Shown: piece by piece, positions 21,940 through 32,902 of the stretch
How positions within the stretch are numbered: position 1 is the stretch's first letter
Layout of the letters: every line of letters starts with the position of its first letter
Assembly (NCBI RefSeq): GCF_030848805.1
Contig: NC_092363.1
Coordinates: 13,322,241-13,386,240, forward strand
Direction of reading: 5' to 3'
Origin: Temnothorax longispinosus
Lineage: Eukaryota > Arthropoda > Insecta > Hymenoptera > Formicidae
Length of the DNA: 64,000 nucleotides
Notes under the pieces: model-generated
What the model was told of the DNA's origin: nothing
The model's input: the letters and a program-made list of their open reading frames with translations, nothing else
The model's database searches: none
Made by a program: the position numbers and the translations under genes

Positions 21940-22561
21940 GATTGCTCCATCGTTTCGTCATGATCGTACCAATGTTTGTCGTTTTGCAAGTATTTACCGT
22001 CGGGATGAAATTTGTCGTGAAAGAGGTGGCGGTTCTGAGAAACGGGACCGTTTTGGCGCATTACATTTTTACATGTTCCATCCCAGATAGCACAGTTGAT
22101 CTTTATGAATTCATAAAAATCAGATTCAGATCTTTTTGAATTCATAAAGATCAGCTGTGCTATCTGGGATGCCATGGTGTCTCCTCATGAAATCCGACAA
22201 GTCATGCGCTTTCTGGTTGATTGCAAATCACCATGGACTACGATGGGAGGATGGCAACATGCCGTACAGCATGGCGAAACATCTAATTACATCGGCCGTA
22301 CTTGGAGAGGGTGACGAGACGTCGACTCTTGTGTACGTCAAGGGATGCCAGAAACGAGAATGGCTGGTGAATCTGCTTGAGAATAAAGCAAGAAAAAATC
22401 TAAAAATTGAGACTTTGGATGTAGATTACGAAGATATCGAATCTTTAAATAATCTAGATGTTACTAATACTGTAAGATGCGGAAAACATGTTAAGAATTG
22501 CGCATTTCAAAATGTATTAAAAATATTTAACTGGTGGTCGCGACACCAGAAAAAATTATGA
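21940..22561 (+). pseudogene. Second gene of the virus-like element, split by a 91-bp MITE
   Basis: The two halves are 21942-22079 (ending VLAHYIFTCSIP) and 22172-22561 (KSDKSCAFWLIANHHGLRWE through LKIFNWWSR). The MITE at 22080-22170 separates them. The protein family is one I associate with the preceding gene's family in insects, but I do not know its function. Conserved-looking blocks are HHGLRWEDG, LVYVKGCQKREWL and CGKHVKNCAFQNV. The KEVA, YVKG and H..CA.QNV spacing loosely recalls a DEDDh 3'-5' exonuclease, which is a guess. The copy is dead because of the insertion. Confidence 0.45.
22080..22170. mobile_element. 91-bp palindromic MITE (ATCCCAGATAGCACAG ends)
   Basis: The segment is almost entirely one inverted repeat. 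ATCCCAGATAGCACAG opens it and CTGTGCTATCTGGGAT closes it, with GAATTCATAAA in both arms. It interrupts the open frame of the surrounding gene. Confidence 0.9.
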
Positions 22562-22633
22562 TTTTTTAAAATAAACTATATATATAAATGTTTTATTTTC
22601 CTTTTTCTACATAGTTTGTAGTATAATGTAGCT

Positions 22634-22725
22634 GTTTTAGCTGGTTTTAAAGACGTTTTAGTTGTTTTTAAAGACGTTTTAGTTGTTTTTAAATACGTTT
22701 TAGTTATTTTTAAAGACGTTTTAAA
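22634..22725 (+). repeat. 21-bp tandem repeat (seven-codon unit)
   Basis: Four copies of GTTTTAGTTGTTTTTAAAGAC start at 22634, 22655, 22676 and 22697, with a partial fifth. On the plus strand one frame stays open across it and reads VLVVFKD-type heptads, then continues to about 22855 without a recognisable protein. Confidence 0.9.
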
Positions 22726-22729
22726 GATG

Positions 22730-23325
22730 TTTGATAGCGGTTCAACAGCAGTTATACAGATCAAATCATCGAAAGTCAATGGCGCGATATCGTTTTCAAG
22801 AACATACGTGCCTCGCGGTGACTTCATCGCACACGTCCAAAACTGCACATTGTAGATTTTTCGGAAGGCGCAATTGTATGGATGCTGAGATCATGGTGAA
22901 ATTAGATATGATAAACAAAACAATACAAACGATGTGACGTTAGTGAGATGTTCGCTGTGTGCGCAGAGACTAGTGCTGCCACGGTTAGTGAAATATCGCA
23001 CTTTTTGATGGAATAGCTGTATGGAATAGCTGTCAACGATTGTGAATATTCGAGCTACGTGTAAACTGTCGTTAGGTAATTTAAATCTTAATTTCAATGA
23101 TGATATTACAAAAATTATAGTTGAAAAGATTTTTCGAGAGAAATTAACCTACATTTGTTTTAAAGGTTAACCTCTTTCTGACTTTTTGCAATGAATCTTA
23201 TTATACGAACGGGATTACGCATATGTCTGTTGAATCTACACAAAATAATACACACCTAATTATATTTTATTTTATAAATCATAATTTAAATTTTACTACA
23301 AACAAGTAATTATAATTTTTATTTA
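22730..23325. other. No recognisable gene
   Basis: After the 21-bp repeat a frame (FDSGSTAVIQIKSSKVNGA) runs to a stop at 22855 and shifted frames continue weakly (DFSEGAIVWML). These may be the eroded remainder of the virus-like element. From about 22960 on the sequence is AT-rich and I see nothing in it. Confidence 0.3.
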
Positions 23326-24014
23326 CCGTTGAATTGAAGATTTCTCGGTAGAACTTAATTCATGATTTTTTTTTGACGAAATGCTCGGAACGTAACTCGG
23401 ACTTGATTGTATTGAAGATGAACAATTCCCCACGAAGTGTGCACTGCAAATTCGTGAATATTTTGTTGGTTGCCAATCATGTAAGCTACAGACAAATCGT
23501 TTCAAAAATTATTTGTATGACATAGTACAAATTAATTTGGTATTTATTTAGAATACGCTCCTCACCTCCAATATCGATAAAATTATGCTTAACCGACGCG
23601 TTTTTATACGAAACGAAAGAATCTGGAAGAAAAACGCGGCGGTCTGCCTCGCGAAGCGAGATATTAATCGTTAAAGTTGACAACTATTTAGGTTCTAACC
23701 TGTCATATCGATGAAATGTAGCGACATGTACATGCCCCGTAGTCACATGTCGATTAAGCATAATTTTATTGATATTGGAGGTGAGGCCCGTATTCTAAAT
23801 AAATACCATTATTTTAAACGAGGTAAAATATGATCATATAATCTCAAAGAATATACTTACTTTATTTTTTGTACCCAACGTATCCACATTTTTCGCTGCT
23901 CAATTTTATAAATCGCTTTTGGAAAGGAATAAAATTTTATTTCTGAACTTGGTGAAATACATTCTTACACGTGTTCACGCAACAATTTAAATTTCCTTTC
24001 CGCAATTTTTCCAT
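23326..24014 (-). pseudogene. THAP-type zinc-finger domain, two exons, minus strand
   Basis: Exon 1 (24014 to 23861) starts at an ATG and shows NCCVNTCKN (the first zinc-ligand cysteines). In a shifted frame it then reads KFYSFPKAI and RKMWIRWVQKI, the middle of a THAP domain. A GTAAGT donor follows at 23860. Exon 2 (about 23515 to 23326) reads VCSLHDWQPTKYSRICSAHF and ends near SYVPSIS, covering the W.P, the CSxHF ligand pair and the closing VPSI motif. A MITE lies in the intron. THAP domains bind DNA and occur in P-element transposases and host factors; this copy ends without a further domain. One frame shift in exon 1 suggests a relic. Confidence 0.6.
23539..23807. mobile_element. MITE in the THAP-gene intron
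   Basis: Inverted ends of about 60 bases (GGTATTTATTTAGAATACG; CCTCACCTCCAATATC; AAAATTATGCTTAA) flank a GC-richer centre. The flanks ATTAATTT and ATTATTTT could be an 8-bp target duplication with one mismatch, suggesting hAT. There is no coding capacity. Confidence 0.8.
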
Positions 24015-24274
24015 TACGATGTATTAGAAAACTCCAGCAAATAATGCAAATTCCGGCCACCATGGGCGCTCTAAGTCCTACTTTTCCGCTATAGTATACC
24101 AGCGCACACAGCGAGTAGAAGGATGAATTTGAAGGTACGCTCAGTAGTCGAAGACTAGAAGTAAGAGTCGGTTGTCGTGCTTGTTGTGCTTGATCGTGCG
24201 GCTTATACAGACAATTGGTTCGCTATCTTAAGAGCTGTATAGCTCGCAGGCCATAAACATAAGAATTAAAAGTC

Positions 24275-24604
24275 GTGAGTGCAAGTAAGCAAAGTGTATA
24301 TAAAATTTATCTCGAGGAATTGTTTGAAGGACATGAAATGGAAGTTGAAGCAAATGTTGAAGAAATGGAAGTGAATGAAGAAATGGAAGTGAATAACGAA
24401 AAAGGAATAGAAGTTGATGATGACGCAATTCTGTCAGACGATTCGTGTTATGATAGTGAAATGTCTGATGAGGATATTCCGGACGAAATTTTCAGTGTTG
24501 AATCAAGCAGAAGTGAATATGTTAAACCCTCTGAAAAAGATGTATTGCATATACTCTTATTTCACTCCAGGACATATGAAGTTTTGTGCGTCATGAATTG
24601 TTAG
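24275..24604 (+). CDS. Hypothetical acidic 109-residue reading frame
   Basis: The frame starts at the ATG at 24275 and ends at the TAG at 24602. It has a Glu/Met/Val/Asn-rich low-complexity stretch (VEEMEVNEEMEVNNEKG), then an acidic Asp/Ser region (DSEMSDEDIPDE). I do not recognise it. Acidic N-termini like this occur in several transposases (piggyBac and DDE-1 types), so a truncated transposase N-terminus is possible. No downstream domain is present. It could be spurious. Confidence 0.3.
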   Translation: MSASKQSVYKIYLEELFEGHEMEVEANVEEMEVNEEMEVNNEKGIEVDDDAILSDDSCYDSEMSDEDIPDEIFSVESSRSEYVKPSEKDVLHILLFHSRTYEVLCVMNC

Positions 24605-24961
24605 AATACACGGATTGTTCTCGATGTTATATGCTGTTCGCAGACACGACACATGTCCGTATATCCTCATGGATGGTCTCTTCTGTTCATCTTGTGGAGA
24701 CCTATTATATCTTATTTCACCGTGTAATCTGTGTCCTATGTGTGTTTTTGTGTAAATTTTAACTGTGTAAATAGCCTGTGTAAATAGCCTGCAGTATTTT
24801 TACCTATTTTAGTGTATACATATTATTGTCTAAAATTAAGAGACTATGGCCTGTATTCTGAAGGTGACTGACTCAAGAGCCAGGGGTTTCTGGTTCAAAT
24901 CCAGCGGTGGTAAGCGAATTTTCTATGTGTAATATAAATTTATTTAATTAAGCTTGCACGT
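24605..24961. other. No recognisable gene; B-box-like segment at about 24895
   Basis: The sequence is AT-rich. TCTGGTTCAAATCCAGC at 24890-24906 resembles a tRNA T arm (Pol III B box), but no A box or cloverleaf precedes it at tRNA spacing. Confidence 0.3.
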
Positions 24962-25500
24962 AATAGCGTGAAAAGTGCGAGAGACCGCGCGAACGGGGCC
25001 ACGAGCGAGAACGGGCGAGGGAAAGAAAACGCGAACGGGGGAGAGACAACGGGGCACGGGGGCCGGGAGCGAGAGGGACCGCGCGCGAACGAGGGAGAGA
25101 GACCGCGCGAACGAGAAGACGCGCGCGACCGGGGGACGGGGGCGCGAGAAAACATCTACGAGGGGGAGATAACGCGAGCGGGAGCGTGCCGTGTGACGTC
25201 ACGCGGACCGGCGGCGCGGCCGTTGCACGCGGACTCCGCGGCGCGGCGAAACGCGAACGCGGGTCCTCTCGCCCCGCGGCGCCCGAAAACGCGGGCCTCC
25301 TCCACCGCGTCGCCGAAAAACGCGGTACCCCTCTTCCCCCCGGCGCCGAAAAACGCGGTACCCCTCTCCCCCTCCCGCGACGCCGAAAAACGCTGTACCC
25401 CCCCTCCCCGCGACGCTCGAAAACGCGGTACCCCCCCACCCCGCGGTACCCCCCGCTTCTTACCCCCCCTCATTGCCACCGGGGTAGAACTCCCATAGCT
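24962..25500. repeat. CpG-rich island with GC-rich minisatellite
   Basis: Composition changes sharply from AT-rich to very GC- and CpG-rich. 24975-25190 is full of GCGCGAACGGG and GGGAGAGA variants. 25262-25450 is a degenerate 35-45 bp tandem repeat around GCCGAAAAACGCGGTACCCC, in about five copies. Long open frames on both strands are a by-product of the composition. No promoter or gene can be identified. Confidence 0.75.
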
Positions 25501-27770
25501 TACCTACTCAAAAGCAATAATTTCTTCTTGAAAATGATCTCTTTAGTTAATTCGCAAGAAATATAAAAAAGCAATTGAATTGCAATATCAAGCATAAACA
25601 TAAATTGAGAATTCATAAGAATTGTACATATACATTCAGAAAATCATAATCCCTTCTGTGAATAAATCATTTGAATCCTCAATCAGAGTGTTGGAGACAA
25701 GTCTTCCATTCAATGCTTTAATTCGCTAAGCAGTTTACCAAATTTCAAGTAGATGTGAATACCAGGAAAGTAATTGCAACTGTTTCTTGTCCTGTTTCAC
25801 AGAAAAGATTAGAATAATCAAACCAAAATACTTATAATCAAATCACATATCAAATTATACATACAATAAAATATAAGTCAATGTGAAACTGATTACATAG
25901 AATAATTAGTTATATTTCAACTCTATCTATCGGACGAGTATTGTCCAGAAGAACAAAAGAAATAAATCTTTCTTCAATTAAATGTAAAGTTAAGTCCTTT
26001 TATACGTAACTAACGTAGACTTTCTTTATAAGATTTTAATAAGAAATCTTCATTTTTGTAATTAAAGGATTATTCAATGTAATTCCACCAAGATAAACAT
26101 AAAGCATATAAAATCTTATATCGAAGATGAGTATAAATCAGTATTATACTTCTGAAACACGTAGTTTGACTGAAATCTTAGTAGAAAATTTATTCCTTCG
26201 TTATAATTACTCGCGGTAATCATTCCTAGTGAAATTAATTGATAATTAGAGTATTTAAATATGTATTTACATGTACAAATGCACTTAATCGATAACACTT
26301 AGAAAGAGAGTGTAATAAAGATTCTTTACTTGAATCTACGCCGCACGCAATATACATGGAATTATAACGCAAAAGAGATATTCCGAAGTAATATTTACAG
26401 TCTTAGTTAGCCTTTTTCCCGAGAATTAGGATAAGTAAACGGATAAAATACTAAACAATTTCACAATGGAAAAGTACTATTTGTCAGTGACTAGTATGAC
26501 GATATGCAAGATAACAAAGGAAAGAATATACTTAAATGTGATTGCAACCTTTTCCTTGACTTTATTTATAGACGTCTGTGTACCAAAATGGACCGAACAA
26601 TTAATGGATACCTCCATGGCCTTGTCTAAGACCAGAGCATACGTCCCACAGTGGACGAATAAATAATAATGAATACCTCCATGGCCATATAAAGATCAGA
26701 GCAATGAGATCTCGAGATTTCCTGTAACCAAAGATCCTCTTAATCCGATCGACAGTAAGCGAATAGCTATATCCGCTGTTTTTGGTCAGACGATTATGAC
26801 CACCAGAAATGATCAATGGCTTAACAAGGAAATCATCGAGTTACCTTTCTGTTGAGATCCTCCTAATGCAGGAACTCGTCCGTCAAATACCAGGAAATGG
26901 CCTCACATTGCCATGTACTTAATGTGAGGACACAGGGCGGTTGCCCTGTCTCGTGAACGTGAGATCGTTCTCTCCTGAAATGGCCGCCCTTTGTCGCCGA
27001 GTCCTTGCGTAAATGGCGTGACTTGAGATAATGACTGTGGGATACCTTCCTTCAATCGTCTCTTTGAACATTGTGTCGTACCGATGATACGAATTCTTAT
27101 ATCAAACGGATATCTTGTCTGTTACTTATTATACACTCGTCTCGATAACGTCTCTCGCTTCGAGAGAATTCTATGGCAGAAGGCCCACGAAGTGACTCGG
27201 AAAGATGTTAACGCAACGACGGACTATTCTCGAATGCTCGGATCGCCGGGCCGAACGCGCTCTCTTGCGCTTCCCCACCTTTTCCCTCATCACGTGATGC
27301 ACGCGTGACGCGGGAATCGGTGCGCAGTGTTACCATCTCTTACGGTTTCAATGTAGTGACAAAACAGGCATGACCCGCCCTCTTGTGTTCATGGAACCTT
27401 TAGTAATGGAATTTAGATACTAGATGGCTGTAGCGCTCTACCTTTCTTTGTATTATCTATTTATGTGTGCATTTCAAACACAAACAATTAAATTTTTATA
27501 ATAATAAAGGCTCACAAGATTACAAATCAATCAAAGAAAAATAGAGCGTTGAGCCGTAACAAGGTGTTCGTATATTCTATACTTAAGTAAAGAAGAACGA
27601 ATTATAATGTACATACTGTACATATACATATATTCCAACTTAATAGACTGCGCGCCGCAAGTTTGTCGGACTTGAAACACAGCTATCTTGGAACATTAAT
27701 ACCCTTCCTTCCCCGGAATTAAATCGACACGATTTAATTGTTTAAAAAACTGTAAAGAATTTATTGCGAA
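25501..27770. other. AT-rich stretch of about 2.3 kb, no gene recognised
   Basis: The sequence is unique-looking. A short diverged direct repeat around ATACCTCCATGGCC (26608 and 26675) is the only repeat I noticed. 26860-27310 is less AT-rich, with no convincing coding frame. It may be intronic or intergenic. Confidence 0.4.
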
Positions 27771-27784
27771 AAATATTACCTCAG

Positions 27785-27840
27785 CCAGGATTCAAACCTG
27801 AAACCTCTCTAATTCCGTGAAAGGCGTCGTTAAATTTTTA
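27785..27840 (-). ncRNA. tRNA-like 3' half (SINE or tRNA relic), minus strand
   Basis: On the minus strand the segment reads ACGACGCCTTTCACGGAATT, AGAGAGGTTTCAGG, TTTGAATCCTGGCTGAGG. It has a B-box-like T arm (GGTTTGAATCC) and a 3' acceptor half. It is clearly related to the fuller copy at 60107-60178, and GGTAATATTTTT follows both. The 5' part is replaced by AT-rich sequence. Confidence 0.5.
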
Positions 27841-27974
27841 TTGAATTAAATTTTTATTGAATTAGCAAATTAGTAATTAGTAAAAAAATTACTAATGACG
27901 TAAAAATTGGTAATTAGTAGAAATAAATTCTTTATTGTAAAAATAATTAATATTTTGTAAAAAGTGAATTACTA

Positions 27975-28058
27975 TTAGGTTGGCCAATAAGTCTGTGCGG
28001 TTTTTTTACTTATAAATTTTACTTATAAAAAACCGCACGGACTTATTGGCCAACCTAA
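27975..28058. mobile_element. 84-bp palindromic mariner MITE
   Basis: TTAGGTTGGCCAATAAGT at 27975 and ACTTATTGGCCAACCTAA to 28058 are inverted copies, flanked by TA on both sides (27973-27974 and 28059-28060). The ends are of the mariner type (TTAGGTTGGC). The whole element is terminal repeat with an AT-rich middle. Confidence 0.9.
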
Positions 28059-28252
28059 TACTTATTTCAAAATTAATAATTGGTGGAAAATAATTACAAA
28101 TTTTTTCAATAATAAATAATTAATCTCAGGTAAATTTTGAAGTCTCAGGTAAATTACTTATTTTACAAATTATTAATTGGTTTGAAATAAATAATTTTTT
28201 AATTATTGCATTAGGTGGTACACAACAATTATATTAACGTTTTACATATAGG

Positions 28253-28254
<2 letters not shown>

Positions 28255-28298
<44 letters not shown>

Positions 28299-28337
28299 TA
28301 TTCGATCATATACATATATATATATATATATATATAT
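28255..28337. repeat. (TA)n microsatellite, interrupted
   Basis: Two TA runs separated by CATATTCGATCATATAC. The second run is the left flank of the 2.1-kb insertion that follows. Confidence 0.95.
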
Positions 28338-30434
28338 TGTGACGTTGCGGCCCGCCGCATCGTGGCAGCGCCCCGCCGCCGTCACAAGGCGCGGAATTTC
28401 GCGCCCAGAGACGAACCAGAGAAGCAACGGCGAGATCTCCAGGGGCCAAATTTAATCGCGTTTCCGCAATTTGATCCTTTTTCTTTATTTATTTTTTTGT
28501 AAAATGCGCAGCGCCTCACCCAAACCACGACGAACCTCTCCGAGGGAGTATCAATAAGGGAAGGGTCCGGGAGGACCAAGGACCGAGGATGGGTGGCGAG
28601 CGCGGAAACGACAGAGACCACGGGTCGGCGAGAGCAACGAGGCAGGCAGGCGTGCAGCGCGTAAGGAAGTGACGGGCGAGACCGCCGATAGCGAGGCCCC
28701 GGGTGCCCGAGTAAATCCGGCTTTAGCAATTCGCCTCCACGGAGTACCGGCCCACGAGGTGGCTGGCCACCGCCCCGGGGTCAAACCGGAGGCATACCGG
28801 AAGGGTCAAAGTCCCGTTCGTTACCAAGGACAAAATTTAGGAATCGCTGCGCTGCCGAGGGACCGTTACGCGCCCCCGAAGGGTCCTCTTGCGACGATCC
28901 TGCGCCGGGATATCGCGAGCTTGCAAGCTCGCGCCCCGATTGGTCCGCGCTTACCCCGAAGGGGGGATGGCACATCGATTTTGCGATCGAGCGGATTTAC
29001 TGCGTCACTCTCTAGTCGTCCGTCGGTGCGCTCGCACGCTTTTGGAAGTTAAGATCCGCGATAGCCGCCCTGACTCGAGATCAGTTCCGCTGGACGACGA
29101 TTGTTGGCACGAGGCAACGGTGAGGAGCCCCAGGAGGAGGCACTGCATCGGTGAGGTTGCCCGCAGGTTATACCGTAAATGTCAAGCCACGACGCCGCCC
29201 TCCGGTGCGCACTCTCGCTCGGGAAAACGCGAGTAATACCGCGGTATGTCCGGTTCTTCGCGAACCGAGCGTAAAAATTTTGCGATCGATAGCGAGAGCG
29301 AAGGGCCTCGGGATGGTATCGTAGCCGCGGGATTGCGATAGAAGCGTTATAGCGAGCCTCTGGAGATCGCGATAGATTCATTAGCGAAATCCGGTATCGC
29401 GAGCCCGTTTTCGTGTAATGTTCGCGCCTGTAATCGCGTCTCTCGCGCACGGTGTTCGCCGCTTATAGAGTTAATCGTCGCGTCGCAAAATTACTTGCGT
29501 TACTTCCTGCATTCGTCGCGGCTTTGTTAGTATCGAGTTCGCTGGTCGAATTTTGTCGGTTTCGTGCGAGTCAGCGCGTTATTCCGCGACAGCCTCGAAA
29601 ATTCCAGCGTAATGTATTGCGTCGTTCCGGGATACTCCGGCGAACGTTCGTCCTAGCGAAGGACATGCGATAATTAGCGTTCAGGTTGGGCCCCCTTGGC
29701 GACAGAACTCGACTGCAAATGCGACAATTATGTTTCGCGACCATGTTGCGTTCCGACTCGTGTCGGCTATTAGCGTTGATAATTTTTTGTTAGTTATTTG
29801 CGTTTATGTGAAATTACCGTTTTAGAATTCGTGTTAGCGTAGTACGGCGTTACTTTCCGTGGCGACAGAATTCTATCCACGTTCTTATCTCGCGTTACTT
29901 TCAGTTACCTGCGTCCACGCAATTTCGTTACTAAAATTTCCGTTTGCGTTCTACTTATTGTGTTCAATTACATTTCGAATTCAATGTTCTTTTCTATTGT
30001 ATGATATGATTTGGTTAATTCACGTTTCTAAGATTTAATGTCAAACCTATTTCGGTTTCTCAGCCTTATTTCCTTCTTTCCTTTTATTTATAATAAACCA
30101 TGTTATTCGTTACAATGATTTGAGTGAATGATTCATGCGTTATAGGTACCGAATCGTGCGCCGCCCTCCATCCACCCCGCCCATAGCTATTAGGTCGAGC
30201 TGGCTGACCTCTCGTACGTCGCATTAATTCCGTCTTTTATCGCGGTTAAAATTTTTGGTGATTCTAGCGTACTTTAGTGGACGCGAATTCCGCGTCTGGC
30301 GCCCAAAACAATACGTTCGCGTATAATTGCCCAGCGGTACGAGAAAACAGTCGAAGGGACCCGACATCCTTTCCTCTCTCCTCCTTTTGATCCGTCACAC
30401 GCCCCGGACCGCTTCGGGAGTGTAAAAAGACGTG

Positions 30435-30437
<3 letters not shown>
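28338..30437 (+). mobile_element. LTR-like insertion of 2.1 kb in a TA repeat
   Basis: The block is bounded by TGTGACG at 28338 and GTGACA at 30437, with ATAT on both sides. It is GC-richer than its surroundings. A polyadenylation signal (AATAAA) lies near 30092, and TGGCGCCC, a common retroviral primer-site start, lies at about 30297. It could be a large solo LTR, or an LTR plus leader of a deleted gypsy-type element. No protein-coding homology is recognisable. The TA flanks make the target duplication uninformative. Confidence 0.45.

Positions 30438-30485
<48 letters not shown>
30438..30485. repeat. (TA)n microsatellite at the broken end of a Bel/Pao gene
   Basis: About 23 TA units. On the minus strand the RT frame runs straight into it (WRFSESD then Ile-Tyr repeats). 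Confidence 0.95.
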
Positions 30486-30488
<3 letters not shown>

Positions 30489-32887
30489 ATTCCGAGAAGC
30501 GCCAGACGATACGCTGATAATCGCGATGTTCCGGGTTTATCCAGATTTGCCGGAACATTTGTTTAACGTCCGCGGTGATGGCTACGGGCTCAGCGCAAAA
30601 GAGGAGTAGGACCGCGACGATGTCGGGCTGCAATTTCAGGCCACTGAGCAAGGTATTGTTTAAAGATAGCCCGTTCGGGCATTTCGACGAAGCATTGAAA
30701 ACGACGCGAAGTTTCGTAGTAGTGCTGTCCAGTTTGTAAACCCCATAATGGGACAAATAATATACGCGACCGTCCGCGGGAAACGGAGCTCTCGCTAGCT
30801 CCATGTGGCCACTATCTAAGTAATCTCGCATGAACGCGTGATAACTATCTCAAAGTTCCTTGTCCGATTTAAATCGACGCTCGAGTGCGCGCAGTCTGTT
30901 AACGGCTATCGATCGAGAATCCACGAACGTGGGGAGGTCCGAGATGAATGGATACGAGACGACGAAACGACCCGAAGGGTCGCGATCCTTGCAACGCCGA
31001 TCTTTCTCGGAGGAAGGAAGAGATTCGGGCACCTCCTCCAATTTCCAGAAGTGCCCCACCGCGGCATCGATCGACTCAACGGTAGTGGCGAAAGAGTGTA
31101 AAGGTTGCACGTGTAGCGATGGGGAGACCGTGCCCATCAAGACCCCTCCAAATGCCGTATTAAAGGCGTCCGGTTCTCCGGTTTTGCCGGCACGCCGACC
31201 GTCGCGCAACACGGACACGAAAGATTCCGCCCCCAGTAGTACATCGATAGAACCGGGCAAATAGTATTCCGGGTCTGCGAGTGGCAGCCCCCGCAGGTGA
31301 CTCCATGATTTCGACTCGACCCGGTTGTTGGGCAACGGCGAGGTGATGCGAGGAAGCACCGTAGCTTCGACCGGGAAACGAATGTCCTCTCTATTTCGCG
31401 CCCGGATAATAAACGAGGTAAGGCCCCTTGTAGTGGCGGCCCTTGTTTCGTTCATGCCTAACACCGTCGCGCGATGCCTCGTCCGAGAGAAGCCGCCCCT
31501 TCGAAGGCAACGTTCTGTAACGAAATTCGCCTGACTCGCGCTATCGAGCAATATGCGGACTGGGAAGGCGTTGCCGTGGACGTCGAGCGCCTCAGCACGA
31601 ACAGTTGATAGCAAGACTACGCGATTCGAGATGCTAGTCATAGAGACGATCGAATTATCGGTCGTATTCACCGGAGGCGCGGGGCTGTCAACGACTAGAG
31701 TGATAGCCGGAGCGGTCGCAATGGACGGGACGCCGGCCTGCCCGAAATGCAGGAGCGAATGGTGCTTCGCCCGACAGGACCGGCAGGTAAAAGAGCTAGA
31801 GCAATTCCTCAAGTTATGTCCCGCGCGGAGGCAATTTAAACAGAGTCCTTGTTTGTGAGCGAAATTGTGCCGTTCCCGGACCGAGAGTTGCAGAAAAGCG
31901 GGGCACTTAGCCAGCAAATGCTGCTCCGTGCACTTAGGACACGCGGCGTTTTGAGCGACGAGCGAAGTAGTCTACGCGGCCTTCTTTGACGGCTGAGATG
32001 TTGCTTTACTCGACTGTGCTAAAGTGTTCGACGCCGACGCGAGAACCGTACAGTATCCTGTTAGAAATTTTATTAATTGATCGTACCGCGGCGATTCCAC
32101 GGTCATGTGGGCCGCTTCGAATTTCTCCCGTAGCGTAGGAGTGAGCTTTTCCAATAAATGATTAAGCAGCATAAAATCCCACGACTCCACAGGATAATCC
32201 AGCATACTCAGGGCACGCGTGTTCTCGGTAAACACATCCAATAACGCGCGGAGGGATTCGGCGGAATCCGCGACCAAGGGCTTGGCGTGCACGAATGACC
32301 GCCAGTACTGCGTGGCTAACTTCCGTTTGTTCTGATAACGCTCTCGAAGCGCATCGTGCGCGATCACGTAATTCTCCGCGGTCAAGGGCAGATTCTTCAC
32401 GACGCCCAGAGCCTCTCCCGATAACGAGGCCAACAAGTACTGAAACTTCTCGATAGCGGAGACTCCAGGATTCTCGTGTATCGCCGAGTCGAATAGAGCG
32501 ATGAAAGACGGCCATAGGGCAAAATCACCCGTGAATTGAGGGAAGGCGATCTTCGGTAATTTGATCGCTGAGTGATGCGCTGGCGGCGCACCCCGCTGCG
32601 GTCCCCGGCGCGGGAACGAAACTTTCGTACCGCCCTATTACCGCGAAACGCATTTTATCAAACTCGTCGCGTATCGCGTCTTCGACCGCGAATTTTTTAT
32701 CCGCAGCGTCTTGAATTATTTGGAGGTGGGACTCCTCGAAATCCTGAACTAGTTGGGCTACCGTCGGATAACGAACGAGAAAGGTCGGTCTCATAGCCAC
32801 GTTTTCCACCGCGAGCATCGAATAATTGTGTATTTCTCGCATGCACCGAACGCACAGTTCGCGCCGCGATTTGCCGCCCCGAGTCAT
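30486..32887 (-). pseudogene. Third Bel/Pao gag-pol, truncated within RT, minus strand
   Basis: The start is probably the ATG at 32887. Gag runs to about 31972 with a frameshift near 32525 (SGEALGVVKNLPLTAENY is typical). A stop near 31970 is followed by the knuckles, including CLNCLRAGHNLRNC near 31830. The protease core has DSA rather than DTG/DSG (RILLDSASQANFVTERC near 31550), and LADPEYYLPGSIDVLLGAES near 31260 follows. RT starts in another frame (30831) with YYLSHYGVYKLDSTTTKLRV and ADVKQMFRQIWINPE, and ends abruptly at the TA repeat. No LTR is recognised. It belongs to a different subfamily from the intact element. Confidence 0.85.
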
Positions 32888-32902
32888 ATATTATATATAT
32901 AT

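Noticed and set aside
24890..24906. Possible tRNA gene from a T-arm-like sequence
   Set aside because: No D arm, anticodon arm or acceptor pairing at the required spacing.
24968..25498. 176-codon Arg/Ala/Pro-rich frame
   Set aside because: It spans a CpG-rich minisatellite, with equal frames on the opposite strand.
28669..29052. 127-codon frame in the 2.1-kb LTR-like block
   Set aside because: No similarity to any family I know; shadow frames of comparable length overlap it.
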